A stretch of DNA of 64,000 nt from JBKBII01 sp046299415 (GCA_046299415.1 JBKBII010000005.1:174234-238233); one strand, 5' to 3'; counted from the first letter of the stretch, positions 27,499 to 38,124 are shown. The notes: generated by a model from the letters alone, not told the origin. Made by a program: numbers and translations.

Positions 27499-30033
27499 TC
27501 AGTGATGTCGAACGCGCTTGGTCGGGTCGCGTCGACGTTTGCTCTCTTCCTTGATCGCGGTTTCAGCGGCTCGTTCCGCGGGCTCATCTTCCCCAAGCAC
27601 CACCGATGGCGATCGCACTAAAGCCACTTCAAGAACCTCATCGATCCACGAGACGGGTCGGATCTCGAGTGATTCCACGACGTTCTTCGGAATTTCGACT
27701 AGGTCCTTGCGGTTGTCTTCCGGGATCAGGACCGTCCGGATTCCCCCTCGGTGCGCAGCCAACAGCTTCTCCTTCAGCCCGCCGATCGGCAATACCTGCC
27801 CACGAAGCGTGATTTCCCCAGTCATCGCAACATCGGCCCGAACCGGAATCCCCGTTAGCGCCGATACGATTGCGGTACACATGCCAACGCCCGCACTCGG
27901 ACCATCCTTGGGTGTCGCGCCTTCAGGAACATGAATATGCAAATCGTTCTTCTCGTGGAAATCCTTCGGAATACCCAAAGCCTCAGCGCGCGCACGAACA
28001 ACCGTCAGCGCGGCATGAATCGACTCCTGCATGACATCACCGAGCTTGCCCGTCTGCTGAGTTTTGCCCTTACCCGGAACGACGGCCGTTTCGATGGTCA
28101 GCAGTTCACCGCCGACCTCCGTCCACGCCAATCCCGTCACCTGGCCCACACGGTCCTCAGACTCGGCAAGTCCGAACCGGTAGCGACGAACGCCGAGATA
28201 CTTCTCAAGCAGCTTGGGCGTGATCTGCAACGTCTTGCGCCTGGATCTGCGTTGGCTGGACGAAGGTTTAGCAGCGTCTGAACCAGCCTTCGCGTCCGCC
28301 TGACCCTGCTCCTTCTCGGCGCTGGACTTCAGCAGCAGCTCCTTGACGACTTTACGACAGATCTTGGCAATTTCACGCTCAAGCGATCGAACGCCAGCCT
28401 CACGCGAGTAGTACCGTACGATATCGCGCAAAGCCTCAGGCGTGAACCGCAGCTCATCGTCCTTCAGGCCATTGGCAGCAATCTGCTTCGGTACCAGGTG
28501 TTCCACTGCAATCTGTACCTTTTCGTCCTCCGTATAACCCGACAGCCGAATGACTTCCATGCGGTCGAGCAAAGGCCCCGGAATGTTCATGCTGTTGGCC
28601 GTCGCCACAAACATGACCTCCGATAAATCGAGATCGAGCTCCAAGTAGTGGTCGTTGAACGTGTGGTTTTGCTCAGGATCGAGCACTTCGAGCAGCGCGG
28701 ACGACGGATCACCGCGGAAATCCATCGCCATTTTGTCGATTTCATCCAGCAGGAACAATGGGTTACGAGCCCCTGCCTTGGACAGGTTCTGAACGATCTT
28801 GCCGGGAAGCGAGCCGATGTAGGTGCGGCGATGACCCCGTATTTCGGCCTCGTCGCGCACGCCGCCGAGTGCCATACGAGTGAACTTGCGGCCCGTGGCT
28901 TTTGCGATCGACTGCCCAAGCGAGGTTTTGCCGACACCCGGCGGCCCGACCAGGCACAAAATGGGGCCCTTTAGCTTCTTCACCCGTGCCTGCACGGCGA
29001 GATACTCGAGAATGCGATCCTTGACCTCTTCTAGCCCGTGATGATCGCGATCGAGTGTTTCTTTCGCAAAGGACAAATCCGAGCGCGTACGTGAGCGCTT
29101 GTTCCACGGCACCGATACCGCCCAATCGATGTACGACCGAACGACAGTCGCCTCGGCCGACATCGGCGACATCATCTTCAGCTTGTTCAGCTCGTGCGTG
29201 ACCTTTTTCTTTGCGGCCTTGGGCAAGCCAGCTTTTTCGATGCGCTGCTCCAGCTCCTCGAGCTCGTTGGGCACGTCCTCGAGGTCGCCCAGCTCCTTCT
29301 GAATCGCCTTCATCTGCTCGTTGAGATAGTACTCGCGCTGCGACTTCTCCATTTGTTGCTTCACGCGCCCGCGAATCTTCTTTTCGATCTGCAGGACGTC
29401 CATTTCGCCCTCGATCAGCGCGATTAAATGCTCGAGCCGCGCCTTGACCTCCGTGATTTCGAGGATCTTTTGCTTCTCCTCGAGTTTCAGCGACATATGG
29501 GCCGCGATGGTATCGACCAGCCGGGCCACGTCGTCGATACCCGACAGCGAGGTCAAAATCTCTGGCGGCACTTTTTTGTTGAGCTTGATGTAGTGCTCGA
29601 AAAGCCCCAAAACGGATCGCCCTAAGACTTCGACCTCACGGTCGCCCTCTCCACCCTGTTCTTCCAGCTTGCGTACGCGGGCAACAAAAAAGTCGCCGCT
29701 CGGCGAGAGATCCAGGCACTCGGCACGCTCGACACCTTCGACGAGCACCTTGATCGTGCCGTCGGGCAAGCGGAGCATCTGCAAGATATTGCCGATCGCT
29801 CCTGTGGTGTAGAGGTCTTTGGGTTCCGGCTCATCCGTTTCTGCGCTTTTTTGAGCCACCAGAAAAACCTGCTTGGACGCAGCCATCGCCGCTTCTAGCG
29901 CCTTGATCGAGCGCTCACGCCCGACAAACAAGGGGATGACCATGTGCGGGTAAACCACGACGTCCCGTAGCGGCAACGCCGGCATTTCCTGCACAGTGGT
30001 TTCGACAGATTCCTGAGATACGGGCTTGGACAT
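27499..30033 (-). CDS. lon: ATP-dependent protease Lon
   Basis: 844 residues; LonA type. The N-terminal LON domain begins LPALPLRDVVVYPHMVIP (about 18-35). The AAA module has GPPGVGKTSLGQSIA (Walker A) and PLFLLDEIDKM (Walker B). The C-terminal Ser-Lys protease has HIHVPEGATPKDGPSAGVGM with the catalytic Ser and GGLKEKLLAAHRGG with the catalytic Lys. Lon degrades misfolded and regulatory proteins. GGAGGGATC immediately precedes the ATG. A Ser/Ala/Lys-rich insert of ~45 residues lies between the AAA and protease domains, and an acidic/basic tail of ~30 residues extends the C-terminus. I could not find a convincing sigma-32 promoter in the large upstream gap. Confidence 0.97.
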   Translation of the reverse strand: MSKPVSQESVETTVQEMPALPLRDVVVYPHMVIPLFVGRERSIKALEAAMAASKQVFLVAQKSAETDEPEPKDLYTTGAIGNILQMLRLPDGTIKVLVEGVERAECLDLSPSGDFFVARVRKLEEQGGEGDREVEVLGRSVLGLFEHYIKLNKKVPPEILTSLSGIDDVARLVDTIAAHMSLKLEEKQKILEITEVKARLEHLIALIEGEMDVLQIEKKIRGRVKQQMEKSQREYYLNEQMKAIQKELGDLEDVPNELEELEQRIEKAGLPKAAKKKVTHELNKLKMMSPMSAEATVVRSYIDWAVSVPWNKRSRTRSDLSFAKETLDRDHHGLEEVKDRILEYLAVQARVKKLKGPILCLVGPPGVGKTSLGQSIAKATGRKFTRMALGGVRDEAEIRGHRRTYIGSLPGKIVQNLSKAGARNPLFLLDEIDKMAMDFRGDPSSALLEVLDPEQNHTFNDHYLELDLDLSEVMFVATANSMNIPGPLLDRMEVIRLSGYTEDEKVQIAVEHLVPKQIAANGLKDDELRFTPEALRDIVRYYSREAGVRSLEREIAKICRKVVKELLLKSSAEKEQGQADAKAGSDAAKPSSSQRRSRRKTLQITPKLLEKYLGVRRYRFGLAESEDRVGQVTGLAWTEVGGELLTIETAVVPGKGKTQQTGKLGDVMQESIHAALTVVRARAEALGIPKDFHEKNDLHIHVPEGATPKDGPSAGVGMCTAIVSALTGIPVRADVAMTGEITLRGQVLPIGGLKEKLLAAHRGGIRTVLIPEDNRKDLVEIPKNVVESLEIRPVSWIDEVLEVALVRSPSVVLGEDEPAERAAETAIKEESKRRRDPTKRVRHH

Positions 30034-30921
30034 GATCCCTCCGGGTGCAGCGGATGCGCCACACAGATCAAGGCTCGACGGGTCGGGAGATATCGTCTCG
30101 ATCCTTTTTGACAGCGGTCAAAGACGTGTCGCTCGATCGAATTTCGACTTCACCAACGACCGCTTGAACGACGTTAGTTTTGGCTCTGGCTTCGCTCGAC
30201 GAAGGCTCGTCGAGGTTCGGCCGATCGGCCGTTCTTTCGAGACATTGGGGCAACAAACCAAAACTCAACGCGAAAAAGAGTGACTGAGATTGAATAGCAC
30301 TGAACGGTTGCGGCATGGCCCAATCAGACCGATAACAAGCGATGGATTGGTGACGGGCCAAACTCATGAGGAGCGCAAATACCGATACCAAAAAGCGTCA
30401 TACGTTGCGTTCGGGTTTATCGAACTCACTGACGTCGACTTCCGACACGCTTGAAGGCCGATCGATAATCTCGTCGGTCACCCTTGATTGAGGCAAACGT
30501 TTCCGGGAAAAGTGCGCCGCTTGGTGACAAAAAAGCACGACAGCTCCGCTGATACGGCACCACGAAACGGTGAGCGACGGCGCAAGCTGACGGGAGCTTC
30601 AGCCCACGACGCCTCTGGGGGGCACCCGAGCCCGCCGTTGAGAGCCGTTTCAAGCCGTTCTGTCGTGCGCGAAATCCGAACGCGGCCTTCGACCTGCGCG
30701 ACTCGCTCGCGACCGGCCCGTTCGTCATGGCCGCCATGGTCACGATCACCAACAAAGGCTCATCGCGAAATACGCACTTATGACGACACGCCGGCGTCTG
30801 AACGGCCGCAGGCGCACAGACAGAGAATTCTCGGGAAGGGGCGCCAGCCATTGGAGGCGCCACCACGTCACGTCACATCTCGTCACAGGGTGCTCATTCA
30901 GAAACAGCGCCCAACACGTCG
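30034..30921. other. 888-bp gene-free stretch between clpX and lon
   Basis: The lon promoter region. A reverse frame of 107 codons (30068-30391) begins with a hydrophobic segment but matches nothing I know. A CGTCAC motif recurs three times near 30865-30890. No sigma-32-like CCCCAT-type -10 with a CTTGAAA-type -35 was seen. Confidence 0.45.
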
Positions 30922-32247
30922 TCAGCCTTCAGAGCCGTTCGCTGCACGCAGCTTCGTCGGGCCGCTGTCGGCTTTTACCTTGTCTTTTTTGGTGGCGCTC
31001 GAGTCGCTGTTCTGAAACACGATCAACGGTTTCGTTTCACCGAGGACTACAGGTTCATCGACCATCACCTTCGACGCGTGCTCCATCGACGGCAAGTCAT
31101 ACATACTGTCGAGAAGTATGTTTTCCATGATCGAGCGCAGGCCGCGTGCGCCGGTTTTACGAGCTAGCGCTTTACGCGCGACCGCACGCAGTGCGTCCTC
31201 GCGAAACTCGAGCTGCGCGCCTTCCATCTCGAACAAACGCTGGTACTGTTTCAACAACGCATTGCGTGGTTCGGTAAGGATCGTAACCAGCGCATCCTCA
31301 TCAAGCTCCTCGAGCGTGGCGTGCACCGGCAAGCGTCCGACGAACTCGGGAATCAACCCGAATCGCACCAGATCCTCAGACTCAAGGTTTTTTAGCCACT
31401 CGGAGCCGGAGTTTCGTTCCTCTTTCGATCGCACCGTCGCCGAAAACCCGATCCCGGATTGGTTCGATCGCTGCTGAACCACCTTCTCGAGACCCGAGAA
31501 TGCACCGCCGCAGATAAACAGGATGTTTCGTGTATCTACCTGCAAGAATTCTTGCTGCGGATGTTTGCGTCCACCCTGCGGCGGCACCGAAGCGACCGTT
31601 CCCTCGATCAACTTGAGCAAGGCCTGCTGTACACCTTCGCCTGAGACATCCCGCGTAATTGACGGGTTGTCGGCCTTGCGCGAAACCTTGTCGATCTCGT
31701 CGATGTAGACGATGCCGCTTTCAGCCTTCTCGACGTCGTAATCACACTTCTGCAACAGCTTCTGGATGATGTTCTCGACGTCCTCCCCGACGTAACCCGC
31801 TTCCGTCAGCGTGGTTGCATCCGCGATCGTAAACGGCACGTTAAGAATGCGTGCGAGTGTCTCAGCGAGCAGCGTCTTGCCTGAACCCGTGGGTCCGATC
31901 AGCAAGATGTTCGACTTTGACAATTCGACGTCGTCTTTGGCCAGGCGCGACCGCAGCCGTTTGTAGTGGTTGTAGACCGCGACGGCCAAAATCTTCTTGG
32001 CGTGGCTCTGACCAATCACGTACTCATCGAGGATTGCACGAATCTCGTGAGGTTTCGGCAGCGCGCGCTGCTCCTCCGCCGCAGACTCCTGCAATTCCTC
32101 GCGGATGATTTCGTTGCAGGTCTCGACGCACTCGTCACAAATAAAAACCGAGGGGCCTGCGATCAGCTTGCCCACTTCGTTTTGGCTTTTGCCGCAAAAC
32201 GAGCAATACAGCAGCTTCGCGTCGTCCTTTGCTTTGTCGTCAGCCAT
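30922..32247 (-). CDS. clpX: ATP-dependent Clp protease ATP-binding subunit ClpX
   Basis: 441 residues. The N-terminal zinc-binding domain has YCSFCGKSQNEV and FICDECVETCNEI (four Cys). The AAA+ domain has GPTGSGKTLLAETLA (Walker A), IVYIDEIDKVSRKA (Walker B), the pore loop around EAGYVGEDVENI, and the ClpP-contacting IGF-type tripeptide in NQSGIGFSA. ClpX unfolds substrates, including ssrA-tagged proteins produced with SmpB, and feeds them to ClpP. The C-terminus has a ~20-residue Lys/Ser/Asp tail. GAGG precedes the ATG. It is encoded downstream of clpP across a 327-bp spacer. Confidence 0.97.
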   Translation of the reverse strand: MADDKAKDDAKLLYCSFCGKSQNEVGKLIAGPSVFICDECVETCNEIIREELQESAAEEQRALPKPHEIRAILDEYVIGQSHAKKILAVAVYNHYKRLRSRLAKDDVELSKSNILLIGPTGSGKTLLAETLARILNVPFTIADATTLTEAGYVGEDVENIIQKLLQKCDYDVEKAESGIVYIDEIDKVSRKADNPSITRDVSGEGVQQALLKLIEGTVASVPPQGGRKHPQQEFLQVDTRNILFICGGAFSGLEKVVQQRSNQSGIGFSATVRSKEERNSGSEWLKNLESEDLVRFGLIPEFVGRLPVHATLEELDEDALVTILTEPRNALLKQYQRLFEMEGAQLEFREDALRAVARKALARKTGARGLRSIMENILLDSMYDLPSMEHASKVMVDEPVVLGETKPLIVFQNSDSSATKKDKVKADSGPTKLRAANGSEG

Positions 32248-32574
32248 CGCCTCGATCTCTTGTTACACAACGTTGACGGTCACGATGCACCGGGCACGCG
32301 ACGCGCGCAAGCTTACCGACGGATGCTCCGGTCAATCGACCGACGGAAGACCGCGAGAAAAACACGAATCCAGTTTGCAAAGTCCTGAAAATACGCACGG
32401 ACTTAAGACACTCACACCAGCCAGCGCGCTCGAGATGCCCGGACTCGAGCGCAACTCTAAAAAGCGCCTGAATCAGTGCGAGCCTTCGGTACATGTAACG
32501 ATTCCGTCCCCGACCGATTTCAGGCGTCTCGGCGCAATAGCCCTGTCATGACCGCAAGAACCCTTACCTCCGGA
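32248..32574. other. Gene-free stretch between clpP and clpX
   Basis: About 330 bp; longer than the usual 100-200 bp spacer. No supported gene or clear terminator. Confidence 0.45.
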
Positions 32575-33237
32575 TCAATCCGTCTTTTTCGCGTTCTTTT
32601 TGACCCCATCGGCGGACAGTTCGCGATGAGTGAGAACCTTGTCAATGAGTCCGTACTCGGCCGCATCGGACGCCGTCAAGAAACGATCACGCTCGGTATC
32701 TGTGGCGATCTTCTCGATCGATTGGCCCGTGTGGTGCGCCAGCACCCGATTCAGCTCCTCGCGGATCTTCAAAATCTCACGAGCGTGGATGTCGATATCC
32801 GTCGCCTGCCCCTGAAATCCACCAAGTGGCTGATGAATCATGACGCGCGAGTGCGGCAGCGCGTAGCGCTTTCCCGGAGCGCCGCCCGCCAGCAGCACGG
32901 CACCCATACTCGCCGCCTGGCCCACGCACAGCGTGCTGACCTCCGGCTTAATGAATTGCATCGTGTCGTAGATCGCCATACCTGCGGTCACCACGCCGCC
33001 GGGTGAATTGATGTAGAGGCTAATCTCTTTTTCCGGATTCTCCGACTCGAGGAACAGTAGTTGCGCAACGATGACGTTGGCCATGTAGTCCTCGACCGGA
33101 CCCACGCAGAAAATTACGCGATCTTTCAAAAGACGCGAATAAATGTCGTAGGCTCGCTCGCCTCGCGCCGTCTGCTCGACGACCATTGGCACAAGGTTCA
33201 GAGCTCGCGCATCGAGTGCGCCCGTCGTCGTCGTCAT
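32575..33237 (-). CDS. clpP: ATP-dependent Clp protease proteolytic subunit ClpP
   Basis: The ATG at 33237 has GGAG 6 nt upstream and gives about 220 residues; a TTG four codons earlier is less likely. ClpP forms the tetradecameric serine protease used by ClpX. The catalytic Ser lies in CVGQAASMGAVLLAGG, the His in LPHSRVMIHQPLGG, and the Asp in the IATDTERDRF region. ERAYDIYSRLLKDRVIF near the start is the expected hydrophobic-groove segment. The C-terminal tail ends in Lys-rich KKNAKKTD. It lies downstream of tig, separated by a strong terminator, so it probably has its own promoter. Confidence 0.97.
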   Translation of the reverse strand: MTTTTGALDARALNLVPMVVEQTARGERAYDIYSRLLKDRVIFCVGPVEDYMANVIVAQLLFLESENPEKEISLYINSPGGVVTAGMAIYDTMQFIKPEVSTLCVGQAASMGAVLLAGGAPGKRYALPHSRVMIHQPLGGFQGQATDIDIHAREILKIREELNRVLAHHTGQSIEKIATDTERDRFLTASDAAEYGLIDKVLTHRELSADGVKKNAKKTD

Positions 33238-33249
33238 GTTCTGCTCCAA

Positions 33250-33655
33250 GTCAAAAATCCTGCATTGGGTCGAAAACGCAAATCCACTTAAGCCTAAGAC
33301 GGCATGCCGCGCATCATCAAACCAGACACCTTTTACAATCTGAGCCGCGCGTCAGCATACGATATCGACCTCGTAAACAGTCTGCCTCGGTGAGGTTAGA
33401 GCCCCGCGCTGGCCATGCGAAAGGACAGACCAAGCGCCGGAAGCAAGCCAATGCGGTGAGCCTCACGAGACGAAGTTCACGACGCCCGAGCCGTGCACGA
33501 CGACCGCGACAATTCGACTCAATGAGTCGAACTCGCGTACCGGGCTAATTGAATACCAAAGACACCGGTCGCAGGCCAAAAATTCGCTCCGAACTCACAA
33601 AAACGCGCCCGCGCTGTACAGACACAGCGCGGGCGCGTCAAAACCGACCTCAAAC
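33250..33655. other. Spacer between tig and clpP carrying the tig terminator
   Basis: About 400 bp. It contains the hairpin described separately at 33599-33638, and below it presumably the clpP promoter, which I cannot place with confidence. No gene seen. Confidence 0.5.
33599..33638 (-). terminator. Strong rho-independent terminator of tig
   Basis: A perfect 15-bp GC-rich stem (ACGCGCCCGCGCTGT and its complement, 33603-33638) with a 6-nt loop. On the reverse strand it is followed by TTTTG. It lies about 18 nt past the tig stop codon. Confidence 0.85.
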
Positions 33656-34990
33656 TCAAACGGCCGTCGACGGATCAGCTTGGCCTTCCGGGGGCTTCGG
33701 CGCCGGATTCATGAATGACTGGAAATCTTTTTTCACTGACGTGGTGTTTGCTTGCCCAGAGACCCACTCGACGACCTGGTCTTCCAGCACCAATGACTCG
33801 ATCGAACTGCGCGCTTCCGGCTGCGAGGCATAGTATCGCTCGACCTCTTCCGGCTCCTCGTACGTCGATGCAATAACCTCGATTTCGCGTTCAACGCGCG
33901 CCGCATCAACCTTGATATTTTGCTGATCGACGATCGATCGCACGACCAGACCGAGACGAACACGACGCTCGGCGGTCGCTTGGAACACCTGGTCTGGCAA
34001 CGGCTGGTTGTTCTTTGCCCCGCCAAAACGCTGCTCCATCTCTTGGCGCAGCCGGTCGATTTCACCCTGGATCAGCGCTTGCGGCAGCTCGAACACGTGT
34101 CGCTCGACCAGCGCGTCCATCACCTGGTTTTTCACTCGCGCCTTGATCGCTTGATCGAGCTCACGCTGCATATTCGCACGGACTTCAGCGCGAAGCTTGC
34201 CGACATCACCGTCCTCGATACCGAACTTGCGCGCGAAAGCCTCGTCGATTTCAGGCAACTCCGGCGCCTCGACGGAATGTACGTTTAGTACGAACTGTGC
34301 AGTTTTTCCTCTGAGATTTTCGGCTGGGTAGTCTTCCGGGAAGGCAACGTCGATGGTTTTTTCGTCTCCAGCCTTGACACCCTCGAGCGCCTGCTCGAAG
34401 TCAGGAAGCATACGTCCACCGCCGACCTCGACCTGCATCGCCTTGGCGCTACCGCCCTCGAAGGCCTCGCCATCGATCGTGCCGCTGAAATCAATCGTCA
34501 ACCGATCACCCGACTGAGATACACGGTCAACGGCCTTGAATTCACGATTCTGTTGACGCAAGGAGTCGATCACGCGATCAACGTCGGCGTCTTCGATCTC
34601 GACCTCAGGAGACTCGATCGTCAAATCGTTAAAAGTCGCAATGTCGATTTTCGGGAATACCTGGAAACGTGCGACGTACTCGATCGGACCGGATTCTTCA
34701 AACGGACGTGCCTCGACGGTCGGACCGCCAACCGGCGACACTTGTTGTTCGCGAATGGCGTCAATGTAGGTTTCCTGAACGAGATCACTGATGACCTCCT
34801 GCAGCACGCCCGCAGCATAGCGGCTCCGCACGACCTTCAGAGGCACCTTGCCAGGACGAAAGCCGTCGATCTTGACGCGACGGCGAAGTGATTCAAGACG
34901 CTTGTCCACTTCTGCGTCGACCCGCTCCCGCGGGATTTGAACCGTCATTTCGCGATCAATCGCGCCCGTCTCTTGCAGCGAAACTTGCAT
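33656..34990 (-). CDS. tig: Trigger factor (ribosome-associated chaperone)
   Basis: The ATG at 34990 (GAGGGA upstream) gives 444 residues and the canonical start MQVSLQETGAIDREMTVQ. The ribosome-binding domain includes the signature GFRPGKVPLKVVRSRYA. The central FKBP-type prolyl isomerase domain includes GDRLTIDFSGTIDGEAFEGG and FPEDYPAENLRGKTAQFVLNV in two parts (EDYPAENL and KTAQFVLNV). The C-terminal helical chaperone domain ends in a Pro/Glu-rich tail. Trigger factor binds nascent chains at the ribosome exit. It is downstream of tRNA-Leu and tRNA-Lys on the same strand, as in many gammaproteobacteria. Confidence 0.97.
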   Translation of the reverse strand: MQVSLQETGAIDREMTVQIPRERVDAEVDKRLESLRRRVKIDGFRPGKVPLKVVRSRYAAGVLQEVISDLVQETYIDAIREQQVSPVGGPTVEARPFEESGPIEYVARFQVFPKIDIATFNDLTIESPEVEIEDADVDRVIDSLRQQNREFKAVDRVSQSGDRLTIDFSGTIDGEAFEGGSAKAMQVEVGGGRMLPDFEQALEGVKAGDEKTIDVAFPEDYPAENLRGKTAQFVLNVHSVEAPELPEIDEAFARKFGIEDGDVGKLRAEVRANMQRELDQAIKARVKNQVMDALVERHVFELPQALIQGEIDRLRQEMEQRFGGAKNNQPLPDQVFQATAERRVRLGLVVRSIVDQQNIKVDAARVEREIEVIASTYEEPEEVERYYASQPEARSSIESLVLEDQVVEWVSGQANTTSVKKDFQSFMNPAPKPPEGQADPSTAV

Positions 34991-35082
34991 GAATCCCTCA
35001 CTGAGTGGCCGGCGTCGCAACCGGGTATCTGGAAACAGACCCCTGAACCTGCGGGTCGCTCGACTGCGTCTTCACCGAACTG

Positions 35083-35167
35083 TGGTGCGGAAGGAGAGAC
35101 TCGAACTCTCACGGGTTACCCCACTGGAACCTAAATCCAGCGCGTCTACCAGTTCCGCCACTCCCGC
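35083..35167 (-). tRNA. tRNA-Leu (TAG)
   Basis: 85 nt, class II with a long variable arm and an encoded CCA. Acceptor GCGGGAG pairs with CTTCCGC through one G-U. The D arm contains GGCGGAACTGGTAGACGC, the anticodon loop is ATTTAGG with anticodon TAG, and the T arm contains GAGAGTTCGAGTCTCTC. It lies about 90 nt upstream of tig on the same strand. Confidence 0.96.
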
Positions 35168-35273
35168 ACATTCAAACACCCCGACTACTCGTGCCACCGG
35201 CGCCAAGAACAACGCGCCGCACGCAACCCTCGGGGCAGCGACAGGGTCATCGTTGGACCCCGTCGCGCTGATA

Positions 35274-35349
35274 TGGTGGGTCGTGTAGGACTCGAACCTA
35301 CGACCAAGAGATTAAAAGTCTCCTGCTCTACCAACTGAGCTAACGACCC
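35274..35349 (-). tRNA. tRNA-Lys (TTT)
   Basis: 76 nt with an encoded CCA. Acceptor GGGTCGT pairs with ACGACCC, D arm AGCTCAGTTGGTAGAG, anticodon loop CTTTTAA with anticodon TTT, T arm GTAGGTTCGAGTCCTAC. It precedes tRNA-Leu by about 105 nt and is probably co-transcribed with it. Confidence 0.97.
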
Positions 35350-36063
35350 AAATCGATCGACTGCGTTTTTTTGCTCTACCCGATGCGACCGAGACCAGCC
35401 AGGACACATCGGCGCATCTCGCTGAACCGATCCCTGTCAATCGGTCAAGTCCAGCAGCTCGGCCCAGCGATGCACCGTAAGGATGCCAACCACGCAGCCT
35501 GAAAGTCTACGCATGGCTTCTGCGCACAACGCAGAAGGCCGCGAAGTCTACAAAAACCTCGGCCTCACGCCAAGTCCCCCTGACGGATCACAGCGTAAAC
35601 AATCGAGCTTTTGAACGCTGTGGGGGAAACGCCGAACACGCTGCCACGCGCACGAAGGCTCGGGGGCGCGGAAAACCTTATCGCTCGCCCAGCCACTTGT
35701 TATTTCTCTCGCGCGGCTCTTCGTACGCCATGCAGCCAATACCGATCGCGCCTCTCCGTCGTTCTCGTCAATCATTCGATTTCTCAGGAAAACGGTGCTT
35801 TTCCCGGAACAATCCATGGCCCATCAATTCGATGTTGACCGCACCCTGAAAAGACCACTCAAGCGTGTCGTTTCCGCCTTGATGAAATCCAGCTCGTGCG
35901 CAGTCGCTCGGGGCCGCACCGACTCACGCCACAGCCGACTCGGAGATCTCGTGCGTGTCAGCGAACCCGCGACTGCACGCCCCGCGACACCGGCCGACCA
36001 TCCGAACAGGGCCCGAAGAGCCCTGCCACCGTGCTCGAAAACGGTCCCTGACCAGAACCCGCG
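35350..36063. other. Gene-free stretch between tRNA-Lys and the YeeE/YedE gene
   Basis: About 714 bp. It must hold the tRNA-Lys promoter. A short hairpin with C-TTC-G closing on the reverse strand (about 36008-36024) follows the transporter gene but lacks a T tract. No gene seen. Confidence 0.45.
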
Positions 36064-37323
36064 TCAAACGGCTTCCAGCCGACGAAACGCCTTCGGCAAC
36101 AAACGCATATCCACGAGACTGGTGATTAGAGCTTTGACGAAGCTTGCTTCCTCTTCGTAGACGAGCTTGTAGTACTGAATCTTCATCGTCAGCGCGGCGC
36201 CAAAAACGATTGCGATAAAGGTCAAAAACCCGCCAAGCGCCAGCGTCGAAATACCGGTGATGCCCTGACCGATCGTGCAGCCCATGGCAAGAACACCGCC
36301 AAAACCCATCAACACACCGCCGATCGCGTGGTTAGCGAAATCTCGCCAGCTGGCGAACCACTCGATACGAAAGCCCTTCGACACGATCGCCCAGAAGAAC
36401 GAACCGAGGATCACGCCAAAAAACGCAACGACACCGAAAAACAGATAGGCGCTGGAAAATCCGTTGGCGGCGAACGACAAACTCTGTCCCATTGGGTTGA
36501 TAAACGTGAATGACTGATTACCCCAGGGGCCCGCCTGAGCAGGACGAACTTCGTCACCCTCAGATAGGAAATCCCATTCCTGCACGTACTCTCGCGGGGT
36601 GTACTGCCCCATGTCGTCGCCCACCACGACGTTCGACGTCAACCACCATGCGCCGACGATGACCAAACCAATGACCAGTCCGCCGAGCACATTGTCGCGA
36701 CTCGTCCGAAACTCCTTCGACTTGAACACAAAGAACAAGAGTGCGGCAGCAATAACCAGCGCTGCGCCAAGCTTCACCGCAAAGCCACCGCCGAGCAGAG
36801 ACCCGATGTCCTGACCTGACCCAACATTGACCACCAGGGGATTCATCCACGGATAGAACAACAGCGAGTAAAGCGTCTGATCGGTCCCCGGCAATGGCGA
36901 GATCACCATGAAGTAAGCAATCACTGCGATGATCAGAACAACCATCACCGACTTCAGATTGCCGCCTCCAACGCGCACCAACGTCTTGTTGCCGCAACCC
37001 GAAGCCAGAGTCATCCCAACGCCAAACAGCAAACCACCGAGCAAATGCTCCGCCCACTGGAACTGCCCCGAACGATACGGAGGGAATGATCCATCGGCGC
37101 TCAACCAGCCCATTGCCTCAAAAATTCCGACACCCAAAATCGCGACTGCGATCGCCAACAACCATGAGCGCATACGCCCCAGATCGTTGATGTTGACCCA
37201 ATCTGAAACCGCACCCATGGTGCAAAAGTTAGTCTTGTTGGCGACGGCCCCCATGACAAAGGCCAACACGAAGACGCCAACCAACACGATGCTCGCCGCC
37301 CCCCAGAAAGTCGCGAATTCCAT
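36064..37323 (-). CDS. YeeE/YedE-family (thiosulfate/sulfur) membrane transporter
   Basis: A 419-residue polytopic membrane protein with about ten hydrophobic segments. The family's conserved Cys motifs are visible: KTNFCTMGAVSDW (Cys34), LASGCGNKTLVRVGGGNLKS (Cys110), and GVLAMGCTIGQGITGIS in the second half. These line the path for thiosulfate in characterised YeeE/TsuA proteins. An extra soluble-looking segment (about residues 245-285, YTPREYVQEWDFLSEGDE) separates the two pseudo-symmetric halves. GGGGGA precedes the ATG. No TusA-like sulfur carrier gene sits next to it here, so the substrate is inferred from the family only. Confidence 0.88.
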   Translation of the reverse strand: MEFATFWGAASIVLVGVFVLAFVMGAVANKTNFCTMGAVSDWVNINDLGRMRSWLLAIAVAILGVGIFEAMGWLSADGSFPPYRSGQFQWAEHLLGGLLFGVGMTLASGCGNKTLVRVGGGNLKSVMVVLIIAVIAYFMVISPLPGTDQTLYSLLFYPWMNPLVVNVGSGQDIGSLLGGGFAVKLGAALVIAAALLFFVFKSKEFRTSRDNVLGGLVIGLVIVGAWWLTSNVVVGDDMGQYTPREYVQEWDFLSEGDEVRPAQAGPWGNQSFTFINPMGQSLSFAANGFSSAYLFFGVVAFFGVILGSFFWAIVSKGFRIEWFASWRDFANHAIGGVLMGFGGVLAMGCTIGQGITGISTLALGGFLTFIAIVFGAALTMKIQYYKLVYEEEASFVKALITSLVDMRLLPKAFRRLEAV

Positions 37324-38124
37324 GTCAATCCCCCAATAAATGGTGCATCAGCGCTTACGCAGACACGTTATTTTTTGTCCCTCGCCGCCTGTATCACGGC
37401 TTGATCTCGGTGGGCCTCGGTTGCAGCGGCGCCTTATTTGATCGCGACCACTGGGTCAAAGCTTGCCGCAGTCAAAGCCGGAGGCAGCTCGTTTATGCCG
37501 CTCGGTCGAGCACATCGACCTTACGGCGCATTCCCAAAACTTTGCGGCATAGGACGCCACGCCCACGCCGACGATTCCACCTAACGACTCAGTAAAGCAA
37601 CTCGAGAAGGTCTAAAATGTCGACGTTGGCCCATCCAACCGCAAAAAATCGACAAGCGCGAATTTTTATTCACTCGCTTCGAGACGACCGCTCAAATACG
37701 CTGGCACGTCGCTGCGTTGCGGAATCTTCGAACGCATTCAGAAATTCCCCGCGCGCACGCATACGACCACCACGATACGCGCCAGTAGACAGCCTCTCCC
37801 CTCCGAACGCCTGGGCGCACTGAACGGCGACGCCGGGCCATCTTGCCAGTGTTACAAACCGGTGAACAGATAGTCGGTGTCATAAACCACCGATTCAGTA
37901 CCGACGCGCGCTGTAGACACCCAGCATGGCTGTCAACGCGAGGCCGCCGTCTACGTGTCGAGCGCCCTGGCCCATCGACCAACCTCGAGTCGGCCGCGCA
38001 TGAGCATCGGAAGACGCCCGGGCAATGTCTGTGTCATCACTGCAGCGAGGCCCGAGTAAAGACCGCCCATTTGCAGCGCCTCGATGTCACAGAGACGACG
38101 AGAGAAACACTGAAATCGAGGCGA
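37324..38124. other. 800-bp gene-free stretch between the transporter and queC
   Basis: Contains the upstream region of the YeeE/YedE gene and the 3' flank of queC. No frame with a recognisable family and no terminator with a T tract were found. Confidence 0.45.

Noticed and set aside
30488..31015. A 175-codon forward frame between lon and clpX
   Set aside because: It runs antisense into the 3' end of clpX, is Arg/Ser/Pro-rich, and shows no family features.
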